Below, in pieces: positions 1-9,660 of a DNA stretch of 64,000 nt. The notes beneath the pieces were generated by a model, which was given only the letters and a program-made list of their open reading frames with translations, did not search any database and had not been told where the DNA came from. How positions within the stretch are numbered: position 1 is the stretch's first letter; every line of letters begins with the position of its first letter. The stretch comes from Pseudoalteromonas phenolica (GTDB taxonomy: Bacteria; Pseudomonadota; Gammaproteobacteria; Enterobacterales; Alteromonadaceae): contig NZ_PPSW01000016.1 in assembly GCF_005876835.1 (NCBI RefSeq), forward strand, positions 1 through 64,000, written 5' to 3'. Made by a program: the position numbers and the translations under genes.

Positions 1-906
1 ACCATTAACATCAGTAGTGCGTGTTAGTGACACCGCGCGACCAAACTTGTCTTTACCTGTCAGCGTAATTGTGATGTTTTCAAGCGCTTTATCTAGTTCA
101 ACTGCTTCTAGTTCACCATCTTGTAACGTGTCTAGGAATACGCGACCGGAAATACTGCGCGATTCAGGCTCTAACTGCTCTGTAAAGTCCACTGTTGCTG
201 AGCGTGTATTAGCAGTTAAATCAACTACAACCGTATTGCTTGCCGTTTGCGATTCAGTGCGACTTGCACCTACAACCAAGTAGTCTTTACCGTCTAGGTG
301 ATTTGTCAGACCTGACTGTGTCGCTGTCACGCTGTAACCATCTTTGTTTGCTTCGGTTAAATCAGCAAACGTGTACTGACCATTGATATCTGTGATGCGT
401 GTTAGTGACACCGCGCGACCGAACTTGTCTTTACCAGTTAAAGTTACTGTGATGTTTTCAAGTGCTTTATCTAACTCGGCAGCTTCAAGTTCACCATCTT
501 GTAAGGTATCTAGAAATACGCGACCTGAAATCGAATAAGGAATTGTGCCTAGCTGCTCTGTGAAGTCCACCGTTGCTAAACGTGTATTCGCTGTTAAATC
601 AACTACAACCGTATTGCTTGCAGTTTGCGATCCAGTGCGATTTGCACCAACAACCAAGTACTCTTTACCGTCTAGGTGATTTGTCAGACCTGACTGTGTC
701 GCTGTCACGCTGTAACCATCAGCATTCGCTTCTGTTAAGTCTGCAAAAGTGTACTGACCATTGATATCTGTGGTGCGTGTTAGTGACACCGCTCGGCCGA
801 ACTTGTCTTTACCAGTTAGGGTTACTGAAATGTTTTCTAACGCTTTATCTAGCTCGGCAGCTTCAAGTTCACCATCTTGTAACGTGTCTAGGAAAACGCG
901 ACCGGA
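1..906 (-). repeat. Three tandem near-identical 378-bp coding repeats
   Basis: Within the giant repeat protein the last three visible SdrD-B-like units begin at 906, 528 and 150, exactly 378 bp (126 codons) apart. The landmark GCGTGTTAGTGACACCGC recurs at 19, 397 and 775. The copies differ by scattered substitutions only (for example IT/IS, NR/SR, TGS/TES at protein level), whereas the five upstream units (357-372 bp) are strongly diverged. This points to recent duplication or gene conversion. The third copy is cut by the window edge, so the true copy number is unknown. Confidence 0.95.
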
Positions 907-3900
907 TACCTGTCTATCACCAATTTTCGGTTTTTCAGTAAATAATACAGTCGGTGTTGAATTTAGTGTCGTGATCACAACTTTATCAACGCTATGATCA
1001 GCTACTTCGATGCTATTTAAATAATCTTTACCATCCGCATACTCAGCAACAACAGCTTGCGTTAGCGTGTATTGCGCAGCAACTTTTGCAGGGTGTAACT
1101 CAGTAAATTCAACAACACCATTTTGATCTGTTGCTCGGGTAATATTTAACTGCTGACCGAACACGTTTGTGCCAGTAAGCGTTACATTAACACCTTGTAG
1201 CCATGTATCTTCGACATTGAAAGTACCATCTTGATTAATATCAAGCAGCACTTTCGCCACGATCTTTTTATTGGTCGGTGGGATCAATTCAGCAAAATAC
1301 AGATCTTCACGATTTTGTTTACGTGTTAATGTAATTTTCGTGATTTCATCTGTGCTGCGAGACCCTGCCACTTCTGTGCGATTAAAACGCTCAAGGCCAT
1401 CTACATAGTGTTGCGGTGGTGTTTGTGTCACCTTGTAACCTTCTGAGTTACTAGGTTCAAGACCCGTGAATTCAAATCGACCTGAGGCATTACTCACAAC
1501 CTGAACATTACTGATTGCTTTACCGCTGATGGTTATACCAGAAAGCGTAAACTGTACGTTTTCTAGTGCCTGCTCTTTGCTTGCTTTTATACCATCATCA
1601 TTACTGTCGATATAAACGTAACCCGCGATAATGCCTTCTTTAGAAAGCGTTAATTCGGCAAAGTTATATTCAGATAGCGTCTGTCCTGAAGCAAGGTTAA
1701 CACTCAAGCTGTCACCCGCACTTGGTTGCGCAACAACAGATGAAGCGATACTTTCTGCGCCATCTTCATAATTAGCGACCAAAATATCTTGTGATAGCTG
1801 CGTTAATGTATAACCACTGGCATTACTAGGCTGAATATCGCTAAATCTATAAGTGCCATCTGCGTCGGTTGTTTCACGCTTATCAACCGTGGCACCAGTA
1901 TGATCAGTACCTGTTAATTGGATAACAATATTCTGAATGCCAGCTTCTGCTCCATCAAACATATTGTTTTCATTAGCATCTACAAATACACGACCCGATA
2001 AACTCGCAGGCTGCACTTTTAATAATTCAGCAAAATTTCGATTTTCTAACTTAGCTTTATTTGTAACCGTTCCTAACTGGATAACATCTGTGCCGCGCGT
2101 ATTCTCGATAACAGCACCAGCCTCACTTTCTAAACCATCATTGTATTCGCTTGGTTGAGTTTGTGTCAGACGGTAATTACCGCCAGTAAAGCCATCAATA
2201 AGGTAAAAGCCTTGCGCATTGGTTTGAGTAGTTAAAGTCACACTTTTACTGTGTATGTCTGTACCAGTTAAAGTCAGGGTGACATTTTCGATACCGCTGG
2301 TTTCTGCAGCCTCTTTAAAGCCATTATCATTTTCATCAACCCAAACATAACCACTTACTGATGCAGCGCCACGCTCTGCAAATGTATGATTTAATGATGA
2401 GCTACCTGCTGTAAGGCGAATATTTGAGATTAGATCGCTATTCTCACTGTTCGCTAAAATTTCACCGCTACGGCTATCTTTACCATCTAGGTATTGATTT
2501 AAGGCTGATTGGGTAGGTTGCGTCAGTGTATAAGTGCCTGGAGCAAGATCAGTAAAAGAAAACTCACCAGATCCGTTCGTCATTACACTTTTTTGCGTGA
2601 TACTGCCACCAGCATCTAGGTTACCATTCAATAAGATTTGAATATTTGCTAACCCATTGTCTGTTGTACTCGAAAATACGCCATCATTTTGTAAGTCGAA
2701 AAACACCTTACCTGAGATAATGCCTTTGACTACAGGCGTAGTCGCAGAGTTTCGATTATTCGTCTTATTGGTATCAAAGCCTTTTGTTTCAATCCATGCT
2801 TCATTCACGACTTGTTCACTACTCGGCATACTATTGAGCTTAACGGGAACACGAATTTCAATTGGCGTTTCATTCATCGCAATCAGATCAATATCACAAC
2901 GAATAAAGTCAGTTACTTGGCTGCTGCTAGGTGCGGTAGCTCGACTTGCAGTACATACGCCTTTAGAAGTACTGACTGCACCATTTAAGCTCAAGTAAGT
3001 TGGCAGATAATCATAAACAACGTTGCCTGCGCTATCACCCGGGCCTGCATTACTTACTTTGATGATATATTCAAACTCACTCCCCACTGCAACTTGAGGC
3101 ACAGATGCTTCTTTAGTGAGGGATAAGTCTACAGCCACTCGAATAGAGGTTTTCTCAGCTTCGCTATTATTAGCAGATACATTGTCTTTTTCATTTGAGA
3201 AAATAGTGGCCAACGTTTCTGCTACTTCACCGGTAGTCGAAGGGCGAGAGATCACTTCAAAAAACATATAGCGGGTATAAATTGCATTATTGCCAGCTGT
3301 ATTTTCTCGAAGCTCATACTCTTCTAAGCTGCTATCACTGCTATTTTCTGGCCCTTTACAGTTAAACGTTGTTTGCCCTGTGAAACTTTGCCCAGTATTA
3401 CTACAGCGTGCTTGAGAGACTGAGCAAGTATTATTGGCACCGCTATCACATAAAAATTTAAGGGTTTGATTGACACCCTTAGGGGTCACTTGAAAGTCAT
3501 ACCCTACGCCACTAGCAACAGATGTATTACCATCGTTATCAGTTAAGTATTCTAGGTCAACTTTATAGACCACAATGTTATCAAGAGAGCCTGGAAATCC
3601 TCTTGGGCTTGGGTACCAACCTAGCGGATCCTCAATATCATTATTTTCAATTTTTAGGTTTGCTGTACGTGTTTTTACCAGCAACGCCTGAGATTTGCTG
3701 TTGTTACTCGATAAATTATCAAACTGCATATTGTCAGCACTGATCACTGATGTCCCATCGAGTCGCCAATCCATTCGATTAGAAGCACTTTTTGGTAAAA
3801 CTGTCACAACCACTGTTTGCGCCTCATTACTTGCCAACTCTCCGATATTACAAGTCAGCTTATTTACCGCCGAATTAAAACTACACGCATTGCTTTGTCC

Positions 3901-6900
3901 GCTTCTTGAAAAACGACTACTAACAAAAGTAAATGTATTCGCAGCCGGTTTGGTAAATGTATGAACTAGCTCAACACCTGACGCTTTGCTCGCCCCAAGG
4001 TTAGCCAACTCAATGGTCATGATGGCGTTATCACCTGTGCTAACAGGGTTTTGCGCATAGCTCACTTGAGTGACTGCAACATCAAATTTAGCTGCAACAT
4101 TACTTGCAACTTGGGCCGTATTATTTGCCGTTTCAAGATCTAAATGAGTATTTGATGATACTGAGGCTTCATTGATAACCTGCCCATTAGTCAATACAAA
4201 TGGACGCGCCACAGTAATTGGGACTTGAACTTGATCATCAACAGCAAACACTTCATTTTTGACTAGATGACATAAGATTTGTGTCTTGGTATTTTCAAAG
4301 CTACCAGTCTCCTTGCTTTGACAGCTAAATTGACTACCGCGTGAACTGGTTACTGTGCTAGGAAAGCGAATAGCGGTTGCTTGACTGTCGTATTTCGATT
4401 TAAACGTTGCGGTAAAGTCATCCGTTATCAAAACGGCTGCTTTGCCTGTATTGGAACTAATTTTTATATCGTTTCCAGTGATATTTGAACCTGAAAGATT
4501 ACTCACTGTTAACGTATAATTCAGCTCACTCTCAGCTGCTGACAGTGATGTTTTATCTACTGTTTTTGATATTGCAAGGTCTGCAGTTTGCGAACTTGTT
4601 ATTGATTTGGTTTTTTGTGCACTAACCTCTGAACCGCCCACATCTTTGGCTGTCGCAATGTTAGTTAATGTGCCTTCAGCCACAGCCCGAGTGGTAATGG
4701 TCACCTTGTTGGTTTGAGTACCTGCCTGTAATTTATTACTAAACACACAAGAAACAATGCCACCAGTCCCGTTCGCTAATGGATCTCGATGTGTACACGA
4801 CCAATTACTACCACTGGCACTGACATACTGTTCCCCGTCTTTAAGCGCATCTTCGAGTGTTAATGAACCTTGTGTTGCACCTTCGCCGTTATTTTTTACT
4901 TTAATAATGCTCTCTATCAAAGCGCCTTTAGCGACTAACTTAGTATTCTTAGTATCTTTCGCACGCTTTGTTTTAGAAACACTTAATTTAACAGGGTTTA
5001 TTGGTTGAAAGCCCCAACCCGTGTATGAAGTTTGGAAGTTATTACCGCCATACCCAACGGAAAAAGTATTTCGAGGAAGCTGATTGTTATAAGGCGCTCT
5101 TACCGTTAACACGACACGCGTCTTGGTATAAGCCGCAATAGAACTTGCAGTACAATTCAATGTTGGCGAAGCGATTGAACATAACCAATCACTGGATGTT
5201 TGCCATGTACCATTCACATTGCGTTGAGATATAAAGCTAACCGGGATATAACCGTCGCTTAGCGTATCTTGAAGCGCAACATTCGACGCTGCGCCAGCCC
5301 CCGTATTCTCAACTTGCAGATAATAGTTGAATGTTTGGCCCATGTAATTCTTATTATTCCAAGCCAAATTAGAGGTCTTTTGTAACACAAGTTTCGCTGC
5401 GCTTGAGGCGACATTAAAAGAAACACTGCCTGTTGCAGCATCTCCTGTCTTTGGTGTCACAGTAGCTGTATTAGTAATACTATTCCCAACTGAAACAGCC
5501 CTAACCGTTAATTGAACTTGTTTAGTTTGGTCTTTCGCTATTGATGCGACTTTTGGCAAACAAGTTACTTTTTGGCCAGACACAGAACAGTTAAAGTCAT
5601 CAGAAGTAACGGCTGAACTTAGTGGAGAAATTAAAGCTACTTGGTTTGGTAACGTATCTTCTAAACTGACTAACTCTTTCGTATCTCCACTATTAGTCAC
5701 AGCAATCTTAAAGGTAAATTGCTCACCACTTACAAAAGAGCTTCTACCCCCATCAATTGTTTTGCTGACACTGAGAGTCTGGGGAATAACAACATTAATC
5801 GTGCCATTCGCTGAATTATTACGGCTATTTAGGTCTACAGAGCCGCCATTGCTGTCAGTAGCAACCTTAGCAGTAGAGACATACTGACCTTTAACTTGAG
5901 AAGATAATGCACGCACAACCATGACATCGCTGTCATTTATATCTAAAGAAGTTGCACTACAAGAAACTTGTTGCCCACTCCGACTACAACTCCAACCTGT
6001 TGCAGGTGTGACACTTTGAAAGGTAACGCCATCTTTCAAAGTAAACGTCAAGATAGGCTTTAATGCTCTGCTTGGTCCTAAATTTCGAACTGTGATTTCA
6101 TAACTATGAGCCGTATTTGGATCTATGCCCCAATAGCCAGGGATCTTTGTCGCCACAGATACAGCAAGATCTGCATGCTCTTTTAGCCTTGTATTCACTG
6201 TTTTACTGTTATTACTGCTATCAAGTTCGGCTGTATCACTTGAAATCGCGGAACTCGCCGTTACTACTCCACTCCCCAGTTGTGTCACACTTGATGCGAA
6301 GCTTAGTGAAGCACTCTGCCCAGATGACAAGGCACCTCTAGTACATGTGATCACTTGGTTAGCTCCACTACAGCTCCACCCTGAAGTCTGACTGCTTCCT
6401 GAGCTCCACTGTGCAAAGCTCGGTAAAGTATGCTTTAACACCACGTTAGCAGCGTCATTTGGCCCATTATTTTTAACTTGAACACGATATTGGTAAGTTT
6501 GATTGAGATATACATCCGATGGATCTGATGTCAATGTTGTGACAGCCAAATCAACACCTGCAACGATTGACGTATTTTGCGTTTCTTCGTTGTTTAGTAA
6601 TTTAGAGGGATCTTCATTATCTGCAGAAATACGTACGCTAGGTTCAATAGTTAAGCCTGTTGCAGCTGTTGTAATTATGGTTATTTGCAAAGAGCCTGAT
6701 GTTCGCCCTCGTATGCTTCCCATTTCACACCGTAATTTATTTCGTGATTTTCCCGCGTCAAGGTAGGCTTGCACTTGGCAGCTACTGGTACTCGAGACAA
6801 AATTGGTTGTTTCTGGAATGAAGAATTCGACCACAACATTTTCTGCTGTATCTTCTTCGCTGTTAGTAAACTCGATGTTATATCTAACTTCTCCGCCACG

Positions 6901-7014
6901 AGGTACTGTGGTATCTATGTCTTCAAACGTAGATATTTGAATATCTACTGCCCAAACCGAACTCGCAAAAAGCAAAAGCGGCAATAACATTAACTTTAAT
7001 AGCTTACTGAACAT
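1..7014 (-). CDS. Giant secreted DUF11 / SdrD-B-like repeat protein (3' end beyond the window)
   Basis: One frame stays open from the ATG at 7014 to the window edge, at least 2,338 codons. I translated much of it and spot-checked the rest without finding a stop. The N-terminus (MFSKLLKLMLLPLLLFASSVWA) is a classic signal peptide with a cleavage site after VWA, so the protein is exported. An in-frame stop lies just upstream. Residues about 25-1430 hold roughly ten DUF11-type beta-sandwich domains, recognisable by V-x-N-x-G-P-type cores and paired cysteines (WSC...C). From about nt 2715 to the edge follow eight SdrD-B/Cna-B-like units beginning with SGRVFxDxxxDG, starting near 2715, 2355, 1998, 1626, 1263, 906, 528 and 150. 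Such proteins are usually cell-surface or extracellular stalks and adhesins. The C-terminal anchoring or secretion signal lies outside the window, so the export route and exact function are unknown. Confidence 0.9.
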   Translation of the reverse strand, partial: MFSKLLKLMLLPLLLFASSVWAVDIQISTFEDIDTTVPRGGEVRYNIEFTNSEEDTAENVVVEFFIPETTNFVSSTSSCQVQAYLDAGKSRNKLRCEMGSIRGRTSGSLQITIITTAATGLTIEPSVRISADNEDPSKLLNNEETQNTSIVAGVDLAVTTLTSDPSDVYLNQTYQYRVQVKNNGPNDAANVVLKHTLPSFAQWSSGSSQTSGWSCSGANQVITCTRGALSSGQSASLSFASSVTQLGSGVVTASSAISSDTAELDSSNNSKTVNTRLKEHADLAVSVATKIPGYWGIDPNTAHSYEITVRNLGPSRALKPILTFTLKDGVTFQSVTPATGWSCSRSGQQVSCSATSLDINDSDVMVVRALSSQVKGQYVSTAKVATDSNGGSVDLNSRNNSANGTINVVIPQTLSVSKTIDGGRSSFVSGEQFTFKIAVTNSGDTKELVSLEDTLPNQVALISPLSSAVTSDDFNCSVSGQKVTCLPKVASIAKDQTKQVQLTVRAVSVGNSITNTATVTPKTGDAATGSVSFNVASSAAKLVLQKTSNLAWNNKNYMGQTFNYYLQVENTGAGAASNVALQDTLSDGYIPVSFISQRNVNGTWQTSSDWLCSIASPTLNCTASSIAAYTKTRVVLTVRAPYNNQLPRNTFSVGYGGNNFQTSYTGWGFQPINPVKLSVSKTKRAKDTKNTKLVAKGALIESIIKVKNNGEGATQGSLTLEDALKDGEQYVSASGSNWSCTHRDPLANGTGGIVSCVFSNKLQAGTQTNKVTITTRAVAEGTLTNIATAKDVGGSEVSAQKTKSITSSQTADLAISKTVDKTSLSAAESELNYTLTVSNLSGSNITGNDIKISSNTGKAAVLITDDFTATFKSKYDSQATAIRFPSTVTSSRGSQFSCQSKETGSFENTKTQILCHLVKNEVFAVDDQVQVPITVARPFVLTNGQVINEASVSSNTHLDLETANNTAQVASNVAAKFDVAVTQVSYAQNPVSTGDNAIMTIELANLGASKASGVELVHTFTKPAANTFTFVSSRFSRSGQSNACSFNSAVNKLTCNIGELASNEAQTVVVTVLPKSASNRMDWRLDGTSVISADNMQFDNLSSNNSKSQALLVKTRTANLKIENNDIEDPLGWYPSPRGFPGSLDNIVVYKVDLEYLTDNDGNTSVASGVGYDFQVTPKGVNQTLKFLCDSGANNTCSVSQARCSNTGQSFTGQTTFNCKGPENSSDSSLEEYELRENTAGNNAIYTRYMFFEVISRPSTTGEVAETLATIFSNEKDNVSANNSEAEKTSIRVAVDLSLTKEASVPQVAVGSEFEYIIKVSNAGPGDSAGNVVYDYLPTYLSLNGAVSTSKGVCTASRATAPSSSQVTDFIRCDIDLIAMNETPIEIRVPVKLNSMPSSEQVVNEAWIETKGFDTNKTNNRNSATTPVVKGIISGKVFFDLQNDGVFSSTTDNGLANIQILLNGNLDAGGSITQKSVMTNGSGEFSFTDLAPGTYTLTQPTQSALNQYLDGKDSRSGEILANSENSDLISNIRLTAGSSSLNHTFAERGAASVSGYVWVDENDNGFKEAAETSGIENVTLTLTGTDIHSKSVTLTTQTNAQGFYLIDGFTGGNYRLTQTQPSEYNDGLESEAGAVIENTRGTDVIQLGTVTNKAKLENRNFAELLKVQPASLSGRVFVDANENNMFDGAEAGIQNIVIQLTGTDHTGATVDKRETTDADGTYRFSDIQPSNASGYTLTQLSQDILVANYEDGAESIASSVVAQPSAGDSLSVNLASGQTLSEYNFAELTLSKEGIIAGYVYIDSNDDGIKASKEQALENVQFTLSGITISGKAISNVQVVSNASGRFEFTGLEPSNSEGYKVTQTPPQHYVDGLERFNRTEVAGSRSTDEITKITLTRKQNREDLYFAELIPPTNKKIVAKVLLDINQDGTFNVEDTWLQGVNVTLTGTNVFGQQLNITRATDQNGVVEFTELHPAKVAAQYTLTQAVVAEYADGKDYLNSIEVADHSVDKVVITTLNSTPTVLFTEKPKIGDRQVSGRVFLDTLQDGELEAAELDKALENISVTLTGKDKFGRAVSLTRTTDINGQYTFADLTEANADGYSVTATQSGLTNHLDGKEYLVVGANRTGSQTASNTVVVDLTANTRLATVDFTEQLGTIPYSISGRVFLDTLQDGELEAAELDKALENITVTLTGKDKFGRAVSLTRITDINGQYTFADLTEANKDGYSVTATQSGLTNHLDGKDYLVVGASRTESQTASNTVVVDLTANTRSATVDFTEQLEPESRSISGRVFLDTLQDGELEAVELDKALENITITLTGKDKFGRAVSLTRTTDVNG

Positions 7015-7084
7015 CCCTAGAACCAAATTTACCTAAATTAAACACAACGAAATTCGAGCGGGAAAGTCTAATGATAAAGGAGGG

Positions 7085-7240
7085 TGTAATCCAGTGTAAT
7101 ATGCACAAAATTAAAACAATTTCAGTTAATTGTGGAAATAATATGTAGGAGTCGATTTTTATGTAATATTTAGAGGTGAGGAGTTAACTTTAAAAGCAAT
7201 ACTTTTAGGTAAATATGTAATACGCTGTAATATATGTAAT
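7085..7240. promoter_or_regulatory. Cluster of helically phased TGTAAT repeats, possible operator
   Basis: TGTAAT occurs at 7085, 7095, 7162, 7216, 7226 and 7235, so two groups have about 10-bp spacing (one helical turn). On the coding (minus) strand of the downstream giant gene these read ATTACA. Direct repeats on one face of the helix are typical of tandem regulator binding. No specific regulator is recognised, and some hits could be chance in AT-rich DNA. Confidence 0.35.
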
Positions 7241-7257
7241 TTAGCTATTATTTAACC

Positions 7258-7279
7258 GAAAAAAGCAGTGGACACTGCT
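7258..7279 (-). terminator. Rho-independent terminator after the hybrid kinase
   Basis: On the minus strand AGCAGTG/CACTGCT form a hairpin (7264-7279) with a minimal loop, followed directly by a run of six T (7259-7264) overlapping the stem foot. It lies about 55 bp past the stop of the kinase at 7335. Confidence 0.65.
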
Positions 7280-7334
7280 CTATATACTTTCTAAAAAACA
7301 GGATATAGCAAAGTTTCTAACCTTAAAAGCCGAC

Positions 7335-9521
7335 TTAATTCCCGATACCTGAAACAAACTTCTGTTGATAATTTTGCAATGCAAGCGCATTTTGTTTTGC
7401 GTAATGATGTAAAGCGCGCCAATCAATTACTTGCTTCGCCTTTACGGCCTGATTGGTTTCCTCAAGCGCTTGAGCGAGGGCTTTTAAACCCAACTCAACA
7501 CATTCTTTTATTAAGGTCTGTAATTTTATTTCAAGCTGATCGATAGCTTGAATATCTGCTAAACCTTGCAGCTGAGCAAACTCGTAATCAAAAGTATCCG
7601 CTAAATACATTAATTTCGTATTTAAAAAGTTACTATCAAATTGCTGATTCAAGCGGTGTATTAATGCTTCGTCTAATAACTGCAAAGGGTTTATTTGTGT
7701 TGTATGTGCAGTACCTACATGCTCTAACACAGATAACAGCGTCGAGCCTGATACCGGCTTTTCTAAGCAGTAAGCAATACCTTGTTGTAAATATCTTTGT
7801 TGTGCTTGCTCATCAGCATCACCTGTCAGTGCTATCACAGTCGGAGCTTGCGCTGGTTCAAGCTGGCTTTGTAAACTTTGCCACCACTCAAGGCCGTGAC
7901 CATCCGGTAAATGCATATCGAGTAAAATAACATCAAACTGATTATCACCCATGCTCTCACCCGCAGCTTTGAGCGTTCTCACGTACTCACACTGCATCTT
8001 GGTATCTTGTAAGTAGTGCTTAAGCACCTCTTGATTCAATAGATTATCTTCAACAATCAGAATGCGGTTGGATGCGAGCTGTGCAGGCGACTTTACGCTA
8101 CTTTGCTCTACTCTTCGCTCTGGCTCCTCACAACAAGACAGAACTAAATCAAAAGTAAAAACAGTGCCTTTGCTTAGCTCACTTTTCACCGTTAATTCTC
8201 CACCTAAGTTCTCTACCAGCTGCTTACTTAAACTCAAGCCAAAGCCCGCACTATTACTAATATTTTGCTCCAATTGGCTACTCGCAAAAGGCTCGAAAAT
8301 ATAATCCAGTGCACTTTTACTTAAGCCTACGCCCGTATCTGAAACTGAGAATCTCACGACTTGCTGAGTGTCGCCCGCTTGCACTTTTTGCTCATGCATA
8401 CTGACCGATAAAACGACCTCACCATAGTCTGTGTACTTAATCGCATTAGACACAAGATTCTTTAAGATCAGCGGAAGAGATTCTTTGTCTGTTAGAAAGT
8501 AAAGCTCACTCAAGCGTTCATCAACACGGAGTTTAAAGTTCAAGTCTTTGTTTTTAGCAAGTGGCAAAAGTAATTCATGCACAGTGTGTGCTTGCTCAGC
8601 TAGACTTGTGGGCTTTAATAAAGCTGTGACTTGCTCGCCTTTGGCTTGAAGTAACACTTGATTTGCCAGATCTGAGAGCGAAAGTGCAGCTTCGCTGATC
8701 ACATCACACAATTGCGCATGCTTTTGCGGTTCACGCGGTATGCGTTTTAACATATCAGCGTGACCCACTATGGCATTCAAAGGCGTTCTGAGTTCATGGC
8801 TGAGCATAGTCAAGAAGCGCCCTTTTAATAAACTGGCTTGTTTATTCTTTTGCGCTAAAACAGCCATTTTCTCAAGTTGCTGTGCACCACATAAAAGGCT
8901 AAATGCCACACATAAAATAATCGGCAAACATACCGTTGCGGCAATCACTAACACCTGACTGGTATTTAAAGTCATTAATGCTGCTGTCGCAGGCTGCGCA
9001 TCTAATGTTAATAAATGAATAGATAAAACGGCAAACACACACAAGCATGAAACCAAAAACCCCCAACGCGACAAATTAGTGCGCTGATGTTGGCTAGGCG
9101 AGCAAATCATCAATGAACGAATAGACAAGCCCATGGCTATTGATACCAGAGAATAGGAGGCGATATAACGCATTGCTCTGTTTGAATCTATAAAGCTAAA
9201 CCAGATTGTTAATCCAAAATACACTAAGCCAATCGCAAGCCATAACTTTGGAGAGTGCGCCACTTTAAAGAATTTTTCGGTACCGGAAACAAAAAAGTAG
9301 AAGGTCGCAAAGAGACAAATAAGAGCTACAAAAGTAATCGTTTCTGGCTGGTAGCTAATTCCAATTAACAGCAAACAGGTCAGTGCCATCAACTGCATAG
9401 AGTACATCCATTGTTTAACGCCATCGGCACTCTGATACATGAACCAATTAAGGGTCATCACACCAGCAGAAATAATCGCCGTTAACGACATTATTGGCAT
9501 CGCGAAATGTAGCTCTTGCAT
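7335..9521 (-). CDS. Hybrid sensor histidine kinase, 7TM-type, with receiver and degenerate Hpt-like tail
   Basis: A 728-residue membrane kinase. Residues about 5-225 contain seven hydrophobic segments with no large periplasmic domain. HisKA follows with LSHELRTPLNA, phosphoacceptor His242. The ATPase domain has N-box NLVSNAIKYT, DTGVGLS and GFGLSLSKQ. A receiver domain starts at RILIVEDN with phosphoacceptor Asp535 (LLDMHLPDG) and a conserved late Lys (EKPVSGS). The last ~110 residues resemble an Hpt four-helix domain (QTLIKECVELGLKALAQALE), but the expected phosphorylated His is Gln668. If so, phosphate must leave through another Hpt protein or return through the kinase. It sits 139 bp downstream of a DesK/DesR-type pair on the same strand and may share its signalling. 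The signal is unknown. Confidence 0.9.
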   Translation of the reverse strand: MQELHFAMPIMSLTAIISAGVMTLNWFMYQSADGVKQWMYSMQLMALTCLLLIGISYQPETITFVALICLFATFYFFVSGTEKFFKVAHSPKLWLAIGLVYFGLTIWFSFIDSNRAMRYIASYSLVSIAMGLSIRSLMICSPSQHQRTNLSRWGFLVSCLCVFAVLSIHLLTLDAQPATAALMTLNTSQVLVIAATVCLPIILCVAFSLLCGAQQLEKMAVLAQKNKQASLLKGRFLTMLSHELRTPLNAIVGHADMLKRIPREPQKHAQLCDVISEAALSLSDLANQVLLQAKGEQVTALLKPTSLAEQAHTVHELLLPLAKNKDLNFKLRVDERLSELYFLTDKESLPLILKNLVSNAIKYTDYGEVVLSVSMHEQKVQAGDTQQVVRFSVSDTGVGLSKSALDYIFEPFASSQLEQNISNSAGFGLSLSKQLVENLGGELTVKSELSKGTVFTFDLVLSCCEEPERRVEQSSVKSPAQLASNRILIVEDNLLNQEVLKHYLQDTKMQCEYVRTLKAAGESMGDNQFDVILLDMHLPDGHGLEWWQSLQSQLEPAQAPTVIALTGDADEQAQQRYLQQGIAYCLEKPVSGSTLLSVLEHVGTAHTTQINPLQLLDEALIHRLNQQFDSNFLNTKLMYLADTFDYEFAQLQGLADIQAIDQLEIKLQTLIKECVELGLKALAQALEETNQAVKAKQVIDWRALHHYAKQNALALQNYQQKFVSGIGN

Positions 9522-9593
9522 AATCCACTTATTTTAAACTAGGAAATTAGGATGAGTTTAATATTTAAAAATATGATTTTAAAGCAAATTAAT

Positions 9594-9612
9594 AGAGTAA
9601 GTATATTACTCT
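9594..9612. promoter_or_regulatory. Inverted repeat upstream of the hybrid kinase
   Basis: AGAGTAA-GTATA-TTACTCT is a perfect 7-bp inverted repeat with a 5-bp centre, in the 139-bp gap between the response regulator (ending at 9661) and the hybrid kinase start at 9521. It has no T-run, so it is more likely an operator than a terminator. No regulator is assigned. Confidence 0.35.
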
Positions 9613-9660
9613 ACATTACAAACATTCAGTCTTTTGCAACAGTCTACATGGCAGGTTAAA

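Larger units (their letters stand above)
7015..7334. other. Intergenic region upstream of the giant repeat gene
   Basis: A 320-bp AT-rich stretch between the hybrid kinase at 7335 and the giant repeat gene, both on the minus strand. I see no credible small gene. It holds the kinase terminator at 7258-7279 and a cluster of six TGTAAT hexamers between 7085 and 7240. The promoter of the giant gene should lie here, but no convincing -35/-10 pair was identified. Confidence 0.7.

Noticed and set aside
1..906. Regular repeats that might be taken for a CRISPR array
   Set aside because: The unit is 378 bp, in frame and encodes protein domains; there are no short repeats with unique spacers.
17..6987. 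Many plus-strand open frames of 60-126 codons
   Set aside because: All lie antisense to the single long minus-strand repeat gene, have repeat-driven composition and no ribosome sites; they are shadows.
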